From the NCBI GenBank assembly GCA_001805165.1, contig MHEI01000047.1:1-5238 (forward strand): a stretch of 5,238 nt of DNA, read 5' to 3'. This stretch comes from Nitrospirae bacterium RBG_16_43_11. Lineage in GTDB: Bacteria > Nitrospirota > 9FT-COMBO-42-15 > HDB-SIOI813. Below the pieces are notes generated by a model. That model ran no database searches. It had not been told where the DNA came from and worked only from the letters and a program-made list of their open reading frames with translations. Shown piece after piece: positions 1-5,207 of the stretch. Each line of letters begins with the position of its first letter. Position 1 is the first letter of the stretch. Position numbers and translations under genes: made by a program.

Positions 1-531
1 GAATCGTATCCGGTCGTGGAAAAGATGGCCGCATCCCTGGGATTAAAGATCGCTGAGATGATAGAAAACACCAAGGTCATTCAATCCCTCGACATAAAGC
101 GGTTTGTTGATGATCAGGCCGGGGTTTACACGCTAAGCGATATCCGGGAGGAGCTGTTAAAACCCGGGAGGGACCCGCGTGAGAAGTTTGTTGCTGCCAC
201 CTTTAGAGAAGACGTGAAGGAGATCACTGATCTGCAGGAGGGGATGGTACTGGAAGGGACCGTGACCAACGTCACCAATTTCGGCGCATTTGTGGACATC
301 GGGGTCCACCAGGACGGTCTTGTTCACATCTCAGAGCTTTCCAATAAATTCATCAAGGACCCGAAAGAGGCCGTGCGGGTCGGGGAAGTGGTCAAGGTCA
401 AAGTCCTTTCAATAGATGTGCCCATGAAAAGGATCTCCCTTTCAATAAAGGCACTTCTTCCACCGGCAGGCCCCCGGAGCCTGTCCGATCAACTCACTGC
501 ACTCAAGACAAGATTTGAGAAAAAGCTATAA
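1..531 (+). CDS. tex: Tex, RNA-binding transcription accessory protein (C-terminal part)
   Basis: The reading frame is open from base 1, so the gene begins outside the window; the first codons read ESYPVVEKMAASLG, a recognisable Tex segment. The GTG at 16 is internal, not a start. About 176 C-terminal residues of a protein usually near 720-780 aa are present. The part before base 230 is the linker after the helix-hairpin-helix region (PGRDPREKFV). An S1 RNA-binding domain follows at 232-450, with the hallmark stretch VTNFGAFVDIG, then DGLVHISELS and KRISLSIKAL. The tail is short (SLSDQLTALKTRFEKKL) and ends in TAA, without the long basic tail of many Tex proteins. Tex is a conserved cytoplasmic nucleic-acid-binding factor linked to transcription. 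Identity is secure; the missing N-terminus cannot be judged. Confidence 0.93.
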   Translation, partial: ESYPVVEKMAASLGLKIAEMIENTKVIQSLDIKRFVDDQAGVYTLSDIREELLKPGRDPREKFVAATFREDVKEITDLQEGMVLEGTVTNVTNFGAFVDIGVHQDGLVHISELSNKFIKDPKEAVRVGEVVKVKVLSIDVPMKRISLSIKALLPPAGPRSLSDQLTALKTRFEKKL

Positions 532-546
532 GGGGAAGAGGCCCCT
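531..546 (+). terminator. Weak hairpin just after tex, possible terminator
   Basis: AGGGG (531-535) can pair with CCCCT (542-546) around a 6-nt loop, starting in the tex stop codon. The position suits a tex terminator, but the stem has only 5 bp and no T-run follows, so intrinsic termination is not convincing. Confidence 0.2.
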
Positions 547-638
547 GACTCACCCCGCCTTCCAATACTCTTCAATGGCATCCAGCAGCCGCTGTTTGAT
601 CTCTCATATTATTATAAAGACATATTCATAAAGGCTAC
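547..638. other. Spacer between tex and the toxin-antitoxin promoter, with a possible gene scrap
   Basis: No complete gene is visible. On the minus strand, 600-550 reads IKQRLLDAIEEYWKAG followed by TGA. This looks like the natural C-terminus of a protein, but an in-frame TGA lies two codons upstream, so only about 17 codons exist. It may be the tail of a gene destroyed when the toxin-antitoxin cassette arrived, or it may be chance. The stretch 606-630 is A+T-rich. Confidence 0.25.
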
Positions 639-667
639 TTGACAAAAGTTAACGTGTAAGTTAACAT
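639..667 (+). promoter_or_regulatory. Sigma-70-type promoter of the toxin-antitoxin operon
   Basis: A perfect -35 box TTGACA (639-644) is separated by exactly 17 bp from TAACAT (662-667), which matches the -10 consensus at 4 of 6 positions. Transcription would begin near 674-675, almost on the toxin GTG. The promoter faces the toxin and antitoxin, and no other comparable promoter is seen between tex and the toxin. Confidence 0.7.
646..665. promoter_or_regulatory. Putative autoregulatory operator: two AAGTTAAC repeats
   Basis: AAGTTAAC occurs at 646-653 and again at 658-665, a 12-bp period. Each core GTTAAC is itself a perfect palindrome, so the pair reads as both direct and inverted repeat. 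The repeats fill the spacer between the promoter boxes and overlap the -10 element, so a bound repressor would block RNA polymerase. XRE-type antitoxins, alone or with their toxin, commonly repress their own promoter this way; assigning these sites to the antitoxin encoded at 1028 is inference. Confidence 0.55.
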
Positions 668-674
668 TCCTTTT

Positions 675-1031
675 GTGAGTAGAACCATCACTTTCTATAA
701 AACATCCGATGGTAAATGCCCGATACAAGATTTTCTCGATTCTTTGCCAGGAAAGGCCGCACAGAAAGTAACATGGGTTCTTAAACTCATAGAGGATTTG
801 GATATTGTTCCGTCCTCATATTTGAAGAAGCTTGCAGGGACGGAAGAAATATGGGAATGCAGAATAACGCTCGGCTCAAATGCCTATAGAATATTTTGTT
901 TCTTTATAGAAAATTCCGTGGTCGTGTTGACCCATGGATTTACAAAAAAGAGTCAAAAAACGCAAAAGACAGAAATAGAAAGGGCCGAGGCTTATAGAAA
1001 AGATTTTTTAGAAAGGAGGACGAAACCATGA
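675..1031 (+). CDS. RelE/ParE-superfamily toxin, Gp49/HigB-like, of a type II toxin-antitoxin system
   Basis: This 118-aa protein has the layout of the phage-derived Gp49-like toxin family (HigB/Tad type), a RelE/ParE-fold group usually thought to be ribosome-dependent mRNA interferases. Visible family marks are FYKTSDGKCPIQDFLDSL (7-24), a helical middle, EIWECRI (58-64), YRIFCFF (71-77) and VVLTHGFTKKSQKT (83-96) followed by the basic helix EIERAEAYRKDF. Conserved charged and aromatic positions include R63, R72, H87, K91 and K92. The length is normal. The GTG at 675 is the only credible start: a stop lies in frame at 657 and the only in-between alternative is ATT at 666. No Shine-Dalgarno sequence precedes it, and it sits 7 nt after the -10 box, so the mRNA may be leaderless. 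The gene overlaps the antitoxin by 4 bp (ATGA). The family call is firm; activity is untested. Confidence 0.88.
   Translation: MSRTITFYKTSDGKCPIQDFLDSLPGKAAQKVTWVLKLIEDLDIVPSSYLKKLAGTEEIWECRITLGSNAYRIFCFFIENSVVVLTHGFTKKSQKTQKTEIERAEAYRKDFLERRTKP
1013..1019 (+). promoter_or_regulatory. Strong ribosome binding site of the antitoxin
   Basis: AAGGAGG lies 8 nt before the ATG at 1028, inside the end of the toxin gene. It is a near-ideal Shine-Dalgarno sequence and contrasts with the toxin start, which has none. This would favour antitoxin synthesis over toxin synthesis from the shared mRNA. Confidence 0.75.
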
Positions 1032-1303
1032 GTGACCTGAAAAAATATATCAATGAAAGAAAAAAGAGAGACAAGAAATTTGCCGCGGGATATGATGAAG
1101 GATACGAGCAGTTTAAGGTAGGGGTAATGCTCCGGCAAGCACGTGAAGCGGCAGGACTGACCCAGGAAGAGCTTGCCCGCAGGCTTAAAACTAAAAAGAC
1201 TGCAATCTCACGGATAGAGAATCATGCAGAAGACATTAAACTGTCAACTTTAGAACGAGTTGCTTTGGCATTGGGGAAACATCTTGAGGTTAAAATTGCC
1301 TGA
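1028..1303 (+). CDS. XRE-family helix-turn-helix antitoxin, HigA-like
   Basis: This 91-aa protein is the cognate antitoxin of the preceding toxin. Residues 1-30 are charged and probably helical (MSDLKKYINERKKRDKKF, then GYDEGYEQFK); in relatives this part contributes to toxin binding. Residues 32-86 form a Cro/C1-type helix-turn-helix: VMLRQAREAAGLTQEELARR is followed by TKKTAISRIENH as recognition helix, and LSTLERVALALGK closes the fold. The combination FKVGVMLRQARE and TKKTAISRIENHAEDIKLSTLE is typical of antitoxins paired with Gp49-like toxins. The ATG at 1028 is fixed by the strong upstream ribosome site and by the 4-bp overlap with the toxin stop, which suggests translational coupling. 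It probably neutralises the toxin and represses the promoter at 639-667. The gene ends 9 bp before the convergent transposase fragment. Confidence 0.9.
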   Translation: MSDLKKYINERKKRDKKFAAGYDEGYEQFKVGVMLRQAREAAGLTQEELARRLKTKKTAISRIENHAEDIKLSTLERVALALGKHLEVKIA

Positions 1304-1312
1304 TATTGAATC

Positions 1313-1531
1313 CTAACTGGATGTAATAAATACTGAAAGGGGCGTAGCCTTTAGTGCGTCTATCCCTCGTTCGCGATACAGAGCTATCCATTTGTAGATA
1401 GTCCGACGGTTCATCCCCAGTGCCTTAATGACAATTTCAGGGCTCTCGCCTTGCCCTATACGCTGCACTGCCCGTATTCTAAGTGCTTCCAAAACATCAT
1501 GTTTCAGTTTTCTACCATCAGTTTCTCTCAT
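1313..1531 (-). pseudogene. IS630-family transposase, N-terminal fragment
   Basis: The 72-codon frame carries the N-terminal DNA-binding part of an IS630/Tc1-mariner-like transposase. An initial helix (KLKHDVLEALRIRAVQRI) is followed by a helix-turn-helix at about residues 30-56 (GESPEIVIKALGMNRRTIYK, then WIALYRERG). In full-length relatives the text continues from GIDALKA-P into a proline/arginine linker (GRPPKL-like) and then the DDE catalytic domain. Here family resemblance ends at about residue 64 (near base 1340), and the last residues (LSVFITSS) look like chance coding into flanking DNA. No DDE domain follows; the next gene is the convergent antitoxin. The fragment cannot be an active transposase. 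The ATG at 1531 is preceded by AGGAGG only 1 nt away, an unusually short spacing. A small DNA-binding protein could still be made. Confidence 0.8.
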
Positions 1532-1589
1532 GCCTCCTATTATACCATAATGAGGCGTTACTTATGAACTGATTAGTAATTTCTCGTAC
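1340..1589 (-). mobile_element. Remnant of an IS630-family insertion sequence
   Basis: The limits are estimates. The left edge is where transposase similarity stops (about 1340). The right edge lies somewhere between 1551 and 1590, where DUF167 similarity begins. I compared both flanks by eye for inverted repeats and found no convincing pair, as expected if one end is deleted. The right part should contain the original transposase-proximal end and the TA target typical of this family, but I cannot place it. Confidence 0.5.
1539..1568 (-). promoter_or_regulatory. Candidate promoter of the transposase fragment
   Basis: On the minus strand a perfect -10 box TATAAT (1544-1539) lies 18 bp downstream of TTCATA (1568-1563), which matches the -35 consensus at 4 of 6 positions. 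The ATG at 1531 begins 7 nt after the -10 box, so transcription would start almost at the start codon. If active, it would send antisense RNA into the antitoxin gene. Confidence 0.4.
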
Positions 1590-1763
1590 AATATTTTAGA
1601 TGACACAAACTTCATCGCCCATGTCAAGGCACCGCCGGTTGAAGGTAAGGCAAACGATGCCCTTGTCAGGCTGTTAAGCATTTACTTCGGAGTCCCAAAG
1701 AGCAAGATCCTGATTATCAAGGGAACTACAAGCAAATATAAACTGGTTGAGATAGAGGGATAG
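1590..1763 (+). pseudogene. DUF167/YggU-family protein, N-terminally truncated
   Basis: Reading from 1590 the frame gives NILDDTNFIAHVKAPPVEGK, then ANDALVRLLSIYFGVPKSK, ILIIKGTTSKYKLVEIEG and TAG. This is the well-marked core and C-terminus of the DUF167 family: the APPVxGKAN signature, a helix, then the GxTSxxKxVEI ending. These are small proteins of about 70-100 aa and unknown function. The first 20 or so residues (first beta strand) are absent. The frame is open back only to a TGA at 1551 and contains no ATG, GTG or TTG before the core. The missing part has been replaced by the IS630 remnant, so the gene is very probably dead. The preserved core has no internal stop or shift, which suggests the damage is fairly recent. 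Confidence 0.82.
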
Positions 1764-1845
1764 GGGAACTAATTATGCAGGAGCGCCCTTTTGTATCTGG
1801 TAATCAATCAATCGCCGTATGGAACATGCTCTTAATCTTTATGAT
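1764..1845. other. Short convergent spacer
   Basis: This 82-bp gap separates the ends of the DUF167 remnant (plus) and the cyclase gene (minus). It contains three tandem ATCA-type tetranucleotides near 1803-1813 but no hairpin with a T-run for either gene. A 24-codon frame from the ATG at 1775 is not supported as a gene. Confidence 0.4.
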
Positions 1846-3846
1846 CTAAATTGTTCTCTCGGTCATAGCAGGCTCATAAAGATGGTAAGTGTTCTTACCA
1901 TCTTCCTTAGCCCTGTACATTGCGATGTCGGCGTTCTTAAGAAGGGTATTGACATCCTCTCCGTCATCGGGAAATATACTGATACCTATACTTGTTGAAA
2001 CAAAACAGACTTGCCCGTTTAGAACAAACGGTTTTTTAAATTCTGAAAATATATGTTCAACTACCTTAGTAATATTCTCAACCCTCTTAAGATCCTCTAT
2101 AAGAATTATAAACTCGTCTCCACCATGCCGTGCCAGTGTATCACTGGACCGCGTAAGTTTTTTCAGTCTCTCAGTCACCTCTTTGAGCAGATTGTCACCT
2201 TCAGCATGTCCTAATGAGTCATTAATATTTTTAAAGTTATCGAGATCAAGGAATAGGATTGCTGCAAGGCTTTTGTTCCTTCTTCCACGGGCCAGTAACT
2301 GATTAAGACGGTCGATGAGAAGAGTTCTGTTCGGAAGTCCGGTAAGTTGGTCATGATATGCCATTTTTAAGATTATCTCTTCGGAATTCTTTCGCTCGGT
2401 GATGTCTTCCATTATTATGATGAAATGAGTGATAACTCCTTCTTCATTAGTGAGTGGTGATATTGATGCATTTTCCCAGTAGAATTCACCATTTTTTTTC
2501 TTGTTATAAAATTCTCCTCTCCACTCTTTACCAGATGTGATCGTATCCCATAATTGTTTATAGGATTCAGGTTTATTTATGCCGGATTCTAAGATTTGAG
2601 GCTTCTGCCCGATAGCCTCTTCATATGTGTATCCGGTCAATTTCGTAAACCTGGGATTGACATATTCGATATTGCCTTTGATGTCTGTAATTACAACCGA
2701 GTTTGGGCTTTGTTCGACAGCAAGAGTTAATTTATGAAGTTGTTGTTCATTATTGTTAATGTCTGAGACCATACTATTGAATCCGTCTGTCAGCGATTGT
2801 AGTTCCTTAATAGATGACACTGCCTGACTTGGGGAATAATCCCTGTTGCCGGGGCGTTTAAAATCAGACGATAACAATTCTATAGGATTAATAATGCGCT
2901 TAACTAATGCCAGCCCTAAAAAGGTGAATATTGAAAGAACGCCAACAGTGATTGCTGTGATTTGGAGCAAGATATTGTAAATGTGTTTTGTGATTTGCTG
3001 TTGTGGAATTTCAGATATTACGCCCCAATTCACTATATTTATGGGTGAAACTGTTCCAAATACTATGTTTCCGCTCAGTCCTTTATATGTCCTTTCCACC
3101 TTCCAGTCACTGTCTGCAAGCAAGGCCCGGATAATATCAAGCGGTGTCGCCAAATGTCCCACATCATACTTCATGTCTGCATGGGGAGTCAGTATGCTTC
3201 CACGCCCATCTACCAGGTAGGTAATTACTCCTGGCCGAGCAAGTCGTGGCTCAAGAGTTTGCCATAATATTGTCGCATCTACTTTTGCCAGCAATACACC
3301 TGTCGGATGTTCGAGTGGACCTACCGGTACTACAATATCAAATAACTGAAAACCTGCATAGTTTGTGATTGGACCAATGTATGTTCTCCCGTGCATGGGA
3401 ATGACAAACGTTGCTGACAGCTTGTCAGGAATAAGATCGTTGGATAGTAGCCATTGATAATTTTCAATGAAACGATCTGATCTGAAATGATCAAGGCTGG
3501 AAATAATTCCGCCATCAGCACCGAGGATAAGCAATGTATTGATCGCTCCTACACGCTTCATGATAGACCTCAATAGTTCATTCAATAAATGCTTATTCCT
3601 ATCCTTGTCTAAAGTGTACGCTATGGGATCACTCTCGTGATTCAGGATGGTGATAAGTCGTGAGACTTCGTTTTCTACATGGAGTGCAGCGACCTCATTG
3701 TAACGTGTTTCCTTCAACAGCGCACTCTCAAGAAAAGCAGAATGTAGTTTGAGAACGACCAGCACTAATATAATAAGTGTGGGCAGCAAACCCACAAGTC
3801 CAATTAGTCCATACCAGGAATATTTTAGGGAAATTTTAAACTTCAT
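1846..3846 (-). CDS. Membrane diguanylate cyclase: dCache-HAMP-PAS-GGDEF
   Basis: This 666-aa sensor makes cyclic di-GMP from two GTP. Order: transmembrane helix 1 (about 12-34); a periplasmic double-Cache domain (about 40-285) with VDGRGSILTPHADM and the late VFGTVSPINIVNWGVISE signature; transmembrane helix 2 (about 290-314); a weak HAMP segment beginning RIINPIELLSSDF (to about 368); a PAS/PAC domain (about 370-485, from LAVEQSPNSVVITD to MEDITERK); and GGDEF (about 492-660). The GGDEF domain has DLDNFKNINDSLGHAEGD, the intact GGDEF signature at 575-579, and the RxxD inhibitory site RSSD at 566-569, five residues upstream as expected. It should therefore be active and product-inhibited. 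There is no EAL domain; the protein stops at LYEPAMTERTI. The ATG is the first usable start, since TAA lies in frame 5 codons upstream. There is no evident Shine-Dalgarno, and the gene is 16 bp after the binding-protein stop, so coupling is likely. Confidence 0.93.
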   Translation of the reverse strand: MKFKISLKYSWYGLIGLVGLLPTLIILVLVVLKLHSAFLESALLKETRYNEVAALHVENEVSRLITILNHESDPIAYTLDKDRNKHLLNELLRSIMKRVGAINTLLILGADGGIISSLDHFRSDRFIENYQWLLSNDLIPDKLSATFVIPMHGRTYIGPITNYAGFQLFDIVVPVGPLEHPTGVLLAKVDATILWQTLEPRLARPGVITYLVDGRGSILTPHADMKYDVGHLATPLDIIRALLADSDWKVERTYKGLSGNIVFGTVSPINIVNWGVISEIPQQQITKHIYNILLQITAITVGVLSIFTFLGLALVKRIINPIELLSSDFKRPGNRDYSPSQAVSSIKELQSLTDGFNSMVSDINNNEQQLHKLTLAVEQSPNSVVITDIKGNIEYVNPRFTKLTGYTYEEAIGQKPQILESGINKPESYKQLWDTITSGKEWRGEFYNKKKNGEFYWENASISPLTNEEGVITHFIIIMEDITERKNSEEIILKMAYHDQLTGLPNRTLLIDRLNQLLARGRRNKSLAAILFLDLDNFKNINDSLGHAEGDNLLKEVTERLKKLTRSSDTLARHGGDEFIILIEDLKRVENITKVVEHIFSEFKKPFVLNGQVCFVSTSIGISIFPDDGEDVNTLLKNADIAMYRAKEDGKNTYHLYEPAMTERTI
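1879..1904 (-). repeat. Perfect 11-bp inverted repeat inside the end of the cyclase gene
   Basis: AAGATGGTAAG (1879-1889) and CTTACCATCTT (1894-1904) are exact reverse complements around a 4-nt loop. In the minus-strand mRNA this is an 11-bp stem with loop AACA, encoding residues 648-656 (from the E of KEDGKNTYHL), about 30 nt before the stop codon. No U-run follows, so it is not a standard intrinsic terminator. It could stabilise the 3' end of the mRNA or be a protein or RNA signal; function is unknown. Confidence 0.75.
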
Positions 3847-3862
3847 TGTAAAGATATTTTAC

Positions 3863-4870
3863 TCATTTAACGGCCAACACTGCCTTCTCTACAAACCGGG
3901 TATCAATAAAGGAAGCTAAGTCATCCGGCGATTCTTTCCAGAGACCCATATCAACTAACTTCTGTGACATGGCACTAAGCTCATCTATCGTCGGAACCAT
4001 GTCTGTGTAGTCTATCCAGTCAGGTGTAGTCAGTACTTTTTCAAAGACTGAGGCATTGGAACCGGTAAAGTCTTCCCCCATTACTGCTGCTTCATGAGGG
4101 TTTGCCTCAATATACCGCCCGCTACGCACGAGGGCATTGATAAGTTCCTGAAGTTGTTCGGGTTGTCCATTGATGAACTGGTCTGTGGCAATGAACACAT
4201 GATCCATGTGGTCTTTCCAGATCTTAGGGGAGATTGACGCCATCCAGCCCACACCGAGTTCTACAGACTTGTTACCTTCCGGCTCACCTACCATAAAGCC
4301 ATCTATTTCACCACTACGCAGGGAGTTAATCATGTCTCGCGGAGGCATGCCTATTATGGTGACTTTATCAAGGGAGATGTTGTGTTGTTTTAATGTCATA
4401 TGTAACAAGACGTTGTGCTGGGAATAGATGTGAGGTACAGCAATGATAGTTTTCCTGTCTTTAAGTGCATCAATGGACTTTATCTTTTTGGAGAGCACAA
4501 AGCTATTACCGTTTCTGTCGGCCTTGAGTACAATCTTGACCGGAAAACCATCACGAATCATTTCCATAGCCAGGGGTGAAAGAATAAAAGTACCTGCCAG
4601 CCTGCCGGTTTTAAGATCTTTCATCACATCTTTCCAGTCGTGGTTTTGAACAGTCTTAAGCCTGAAAGTAGTAAGATCGTCCTGGTACTTCTTCTCAACA
4701 ACAGCTAACGGGAGATGTCCACCGCAAATTAGACGGCCTACTGTTACTTCAAGTTTATTTATGACGCCAGCTTCACGATGTGAATTTTTATCGCAGGCAG
4801 TGCCTAAGGAAAATATAAAAAACAATAAAAATAATTTCCATAGACTAATTATTTTGGCTGGGTGAGACAT
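3863..4870 (-). CDS. NrtA/CmpA/SsuA-like periplasmic solute-binding protein, probable lipoprotein
   Basis: This 335-aa protein has an export signal: KIISLWKLFLLFFIFSLGTAC gives a hydrophobic core at about 7-25, then C26. The residue at -3 is G rather than L/V/I, so the lipobox is imperfect, although acylation at C26 is plausible. The mature part resembles the NMT1/nitrate-sulfonate-bicarbonate binding family (type II fold): LEVTVGRLICGGHLPLAVVE (40-59), WKDVMKDLKTGRLAGTFILS (79-98), the hinge-like IDALKDRKTIIAVPHIYSQH (133-152), SLRSGEIDGFMVGEPEGNKS (183-202) and GRYIEANPHEAA (251-262). The ligand cannot be told from sequence. No permease or ATPase gene lies in the window; the only partner is the cyclase 16 bp downstream, suggesting a sensing role. 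The start ATG has a good ribosome site. Family call good; ligand unknown. Confidence 0.87.
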   Translation of the reverse strand: MSHPAKIISLWKLFLLFFIFSLGTACDKNSHREAGVINKLEVTVGRLICGGHLPLAVVEKKYQDDLTTFRLKTVQNHDWKDVMKDLKTGRLAGTFILSPLAMEMIRDGFPVKIVLKADRNGNSFVLSKKIKSIDALKDRKTIIAVPHIYSQHNVLLHMTLKQHNISLDKVTIIGMPPRDMINSLRSGEIDGFMVGEPEGNKSVELGVGWMASISPKIWKDHMDHVFIATDQFINGQPEQLQELINALVRSGRYIEANPHEAAVMGEDFTGSNASVFEKVLTTPDWIDYTDMVPTIDELSAMSQKLVDMGLWKESPDDLASFIDTRFVEKAVLAVK

Positions 4871-4878
4871 TAATCCAA

Positions 4879-4885
4879 CTCCTTT
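4879..4885 (-). promoter_or_regulatory. Ribosome binding site of the binding-protein gene
   Basis: On the minus strand AAAGGAG lies 8 nt before the ATG at 4870. This fixes the start upstream of the signal peptide. Confidence 0.7.
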
Positions 4886-5168
4886 CTTTGTTAGGTAGCA
4901 CCTTTTTGATTAACCTCCCACTCCTCATAAATATCGGCATATCGAACTTATATATAAGATTACTTTATCGTATTTAGTAAGAATTTTATGCTGTCCTGAA
5001 GAGTTGTATTTCGGAGCACAAAAGAAAGAATGTTTCTCTTAATTTCTACTTCAAATAGAGTATAATTAACCTCAATAATGCATTAATCCACAACTGGTGT
5101 GTGTCAAGGAATTCTTAAGGGCTTTTCAAGGGTCGTCAGCGGTGGGCATGGGTGAAATTTATATTTTA

Positions 5169-5207
5169 GTACATTCCGTACATTCCGGGGCCACCATACT
5201 TAATTCC
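5169..5207. repeat. Tandem 9-mer plus a REP-like conserved segment
   Basis: GTACATTCC occurs twice head to tail (5169-5177 and 5178-5186). It is followed directly by GGGGCCACCATACTTAATTCC-type sequence (5187-5207). From memory, closely similar text (reverse strand: GGAATTAAGTATGGTG, then a C-rich run and GGAAT) recurs near REP-associated Y1 transposase genes in several environmental bacteria. This is recollection, not a search. If correct, this is a dispersed repeat and a transposase gene may lie beyond the window edge. Confidence 0.4.

Noticed and set aside
941..970. Two A6 runs near the end of the toxin gene as a frameshift site
   Set aside because: The toxin frame continues normally through its conserved GFTKKSQKT motif to its stop, so no frameshift is needed.
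1336..1352. AAAGG / CCTTT inverted repeat as a shared terminator for the antitoxin
   Set aside because: Only 5 bp with a 7-nt loop and no T-run, and it lies in the transposase fragment's coding sequence.
1775..1849. A 24-codon frame starting ATG, with a GGGGA upstream
   Set aside because: It is too short to support, has no known family, and overlaps the end of the cyclase gene; chance is sufficient.
1889..2302. A 137-codon plus-strand open frame opposite the cyclase GGDEF region
   Set aside because: It is antisense to strongly conserved GGDEF codons, has a serine/leucine-rich composition typical of a shadow frame, and resembles no family.
2981..3521. Further open frames of 63-79 codons overlapping the cyclase sensor domain
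   Set aside because: They lie in other frames or opposite the dCache domain, have no ribosome sites or motifs, and are explained by the real gene.
4206..4649. Two plus-strand frames of about 70 codons opposite the binding-protein gene
   Set aside because: Both are antisense to recognisable binding-protein sequence and show no domain or credible start region.
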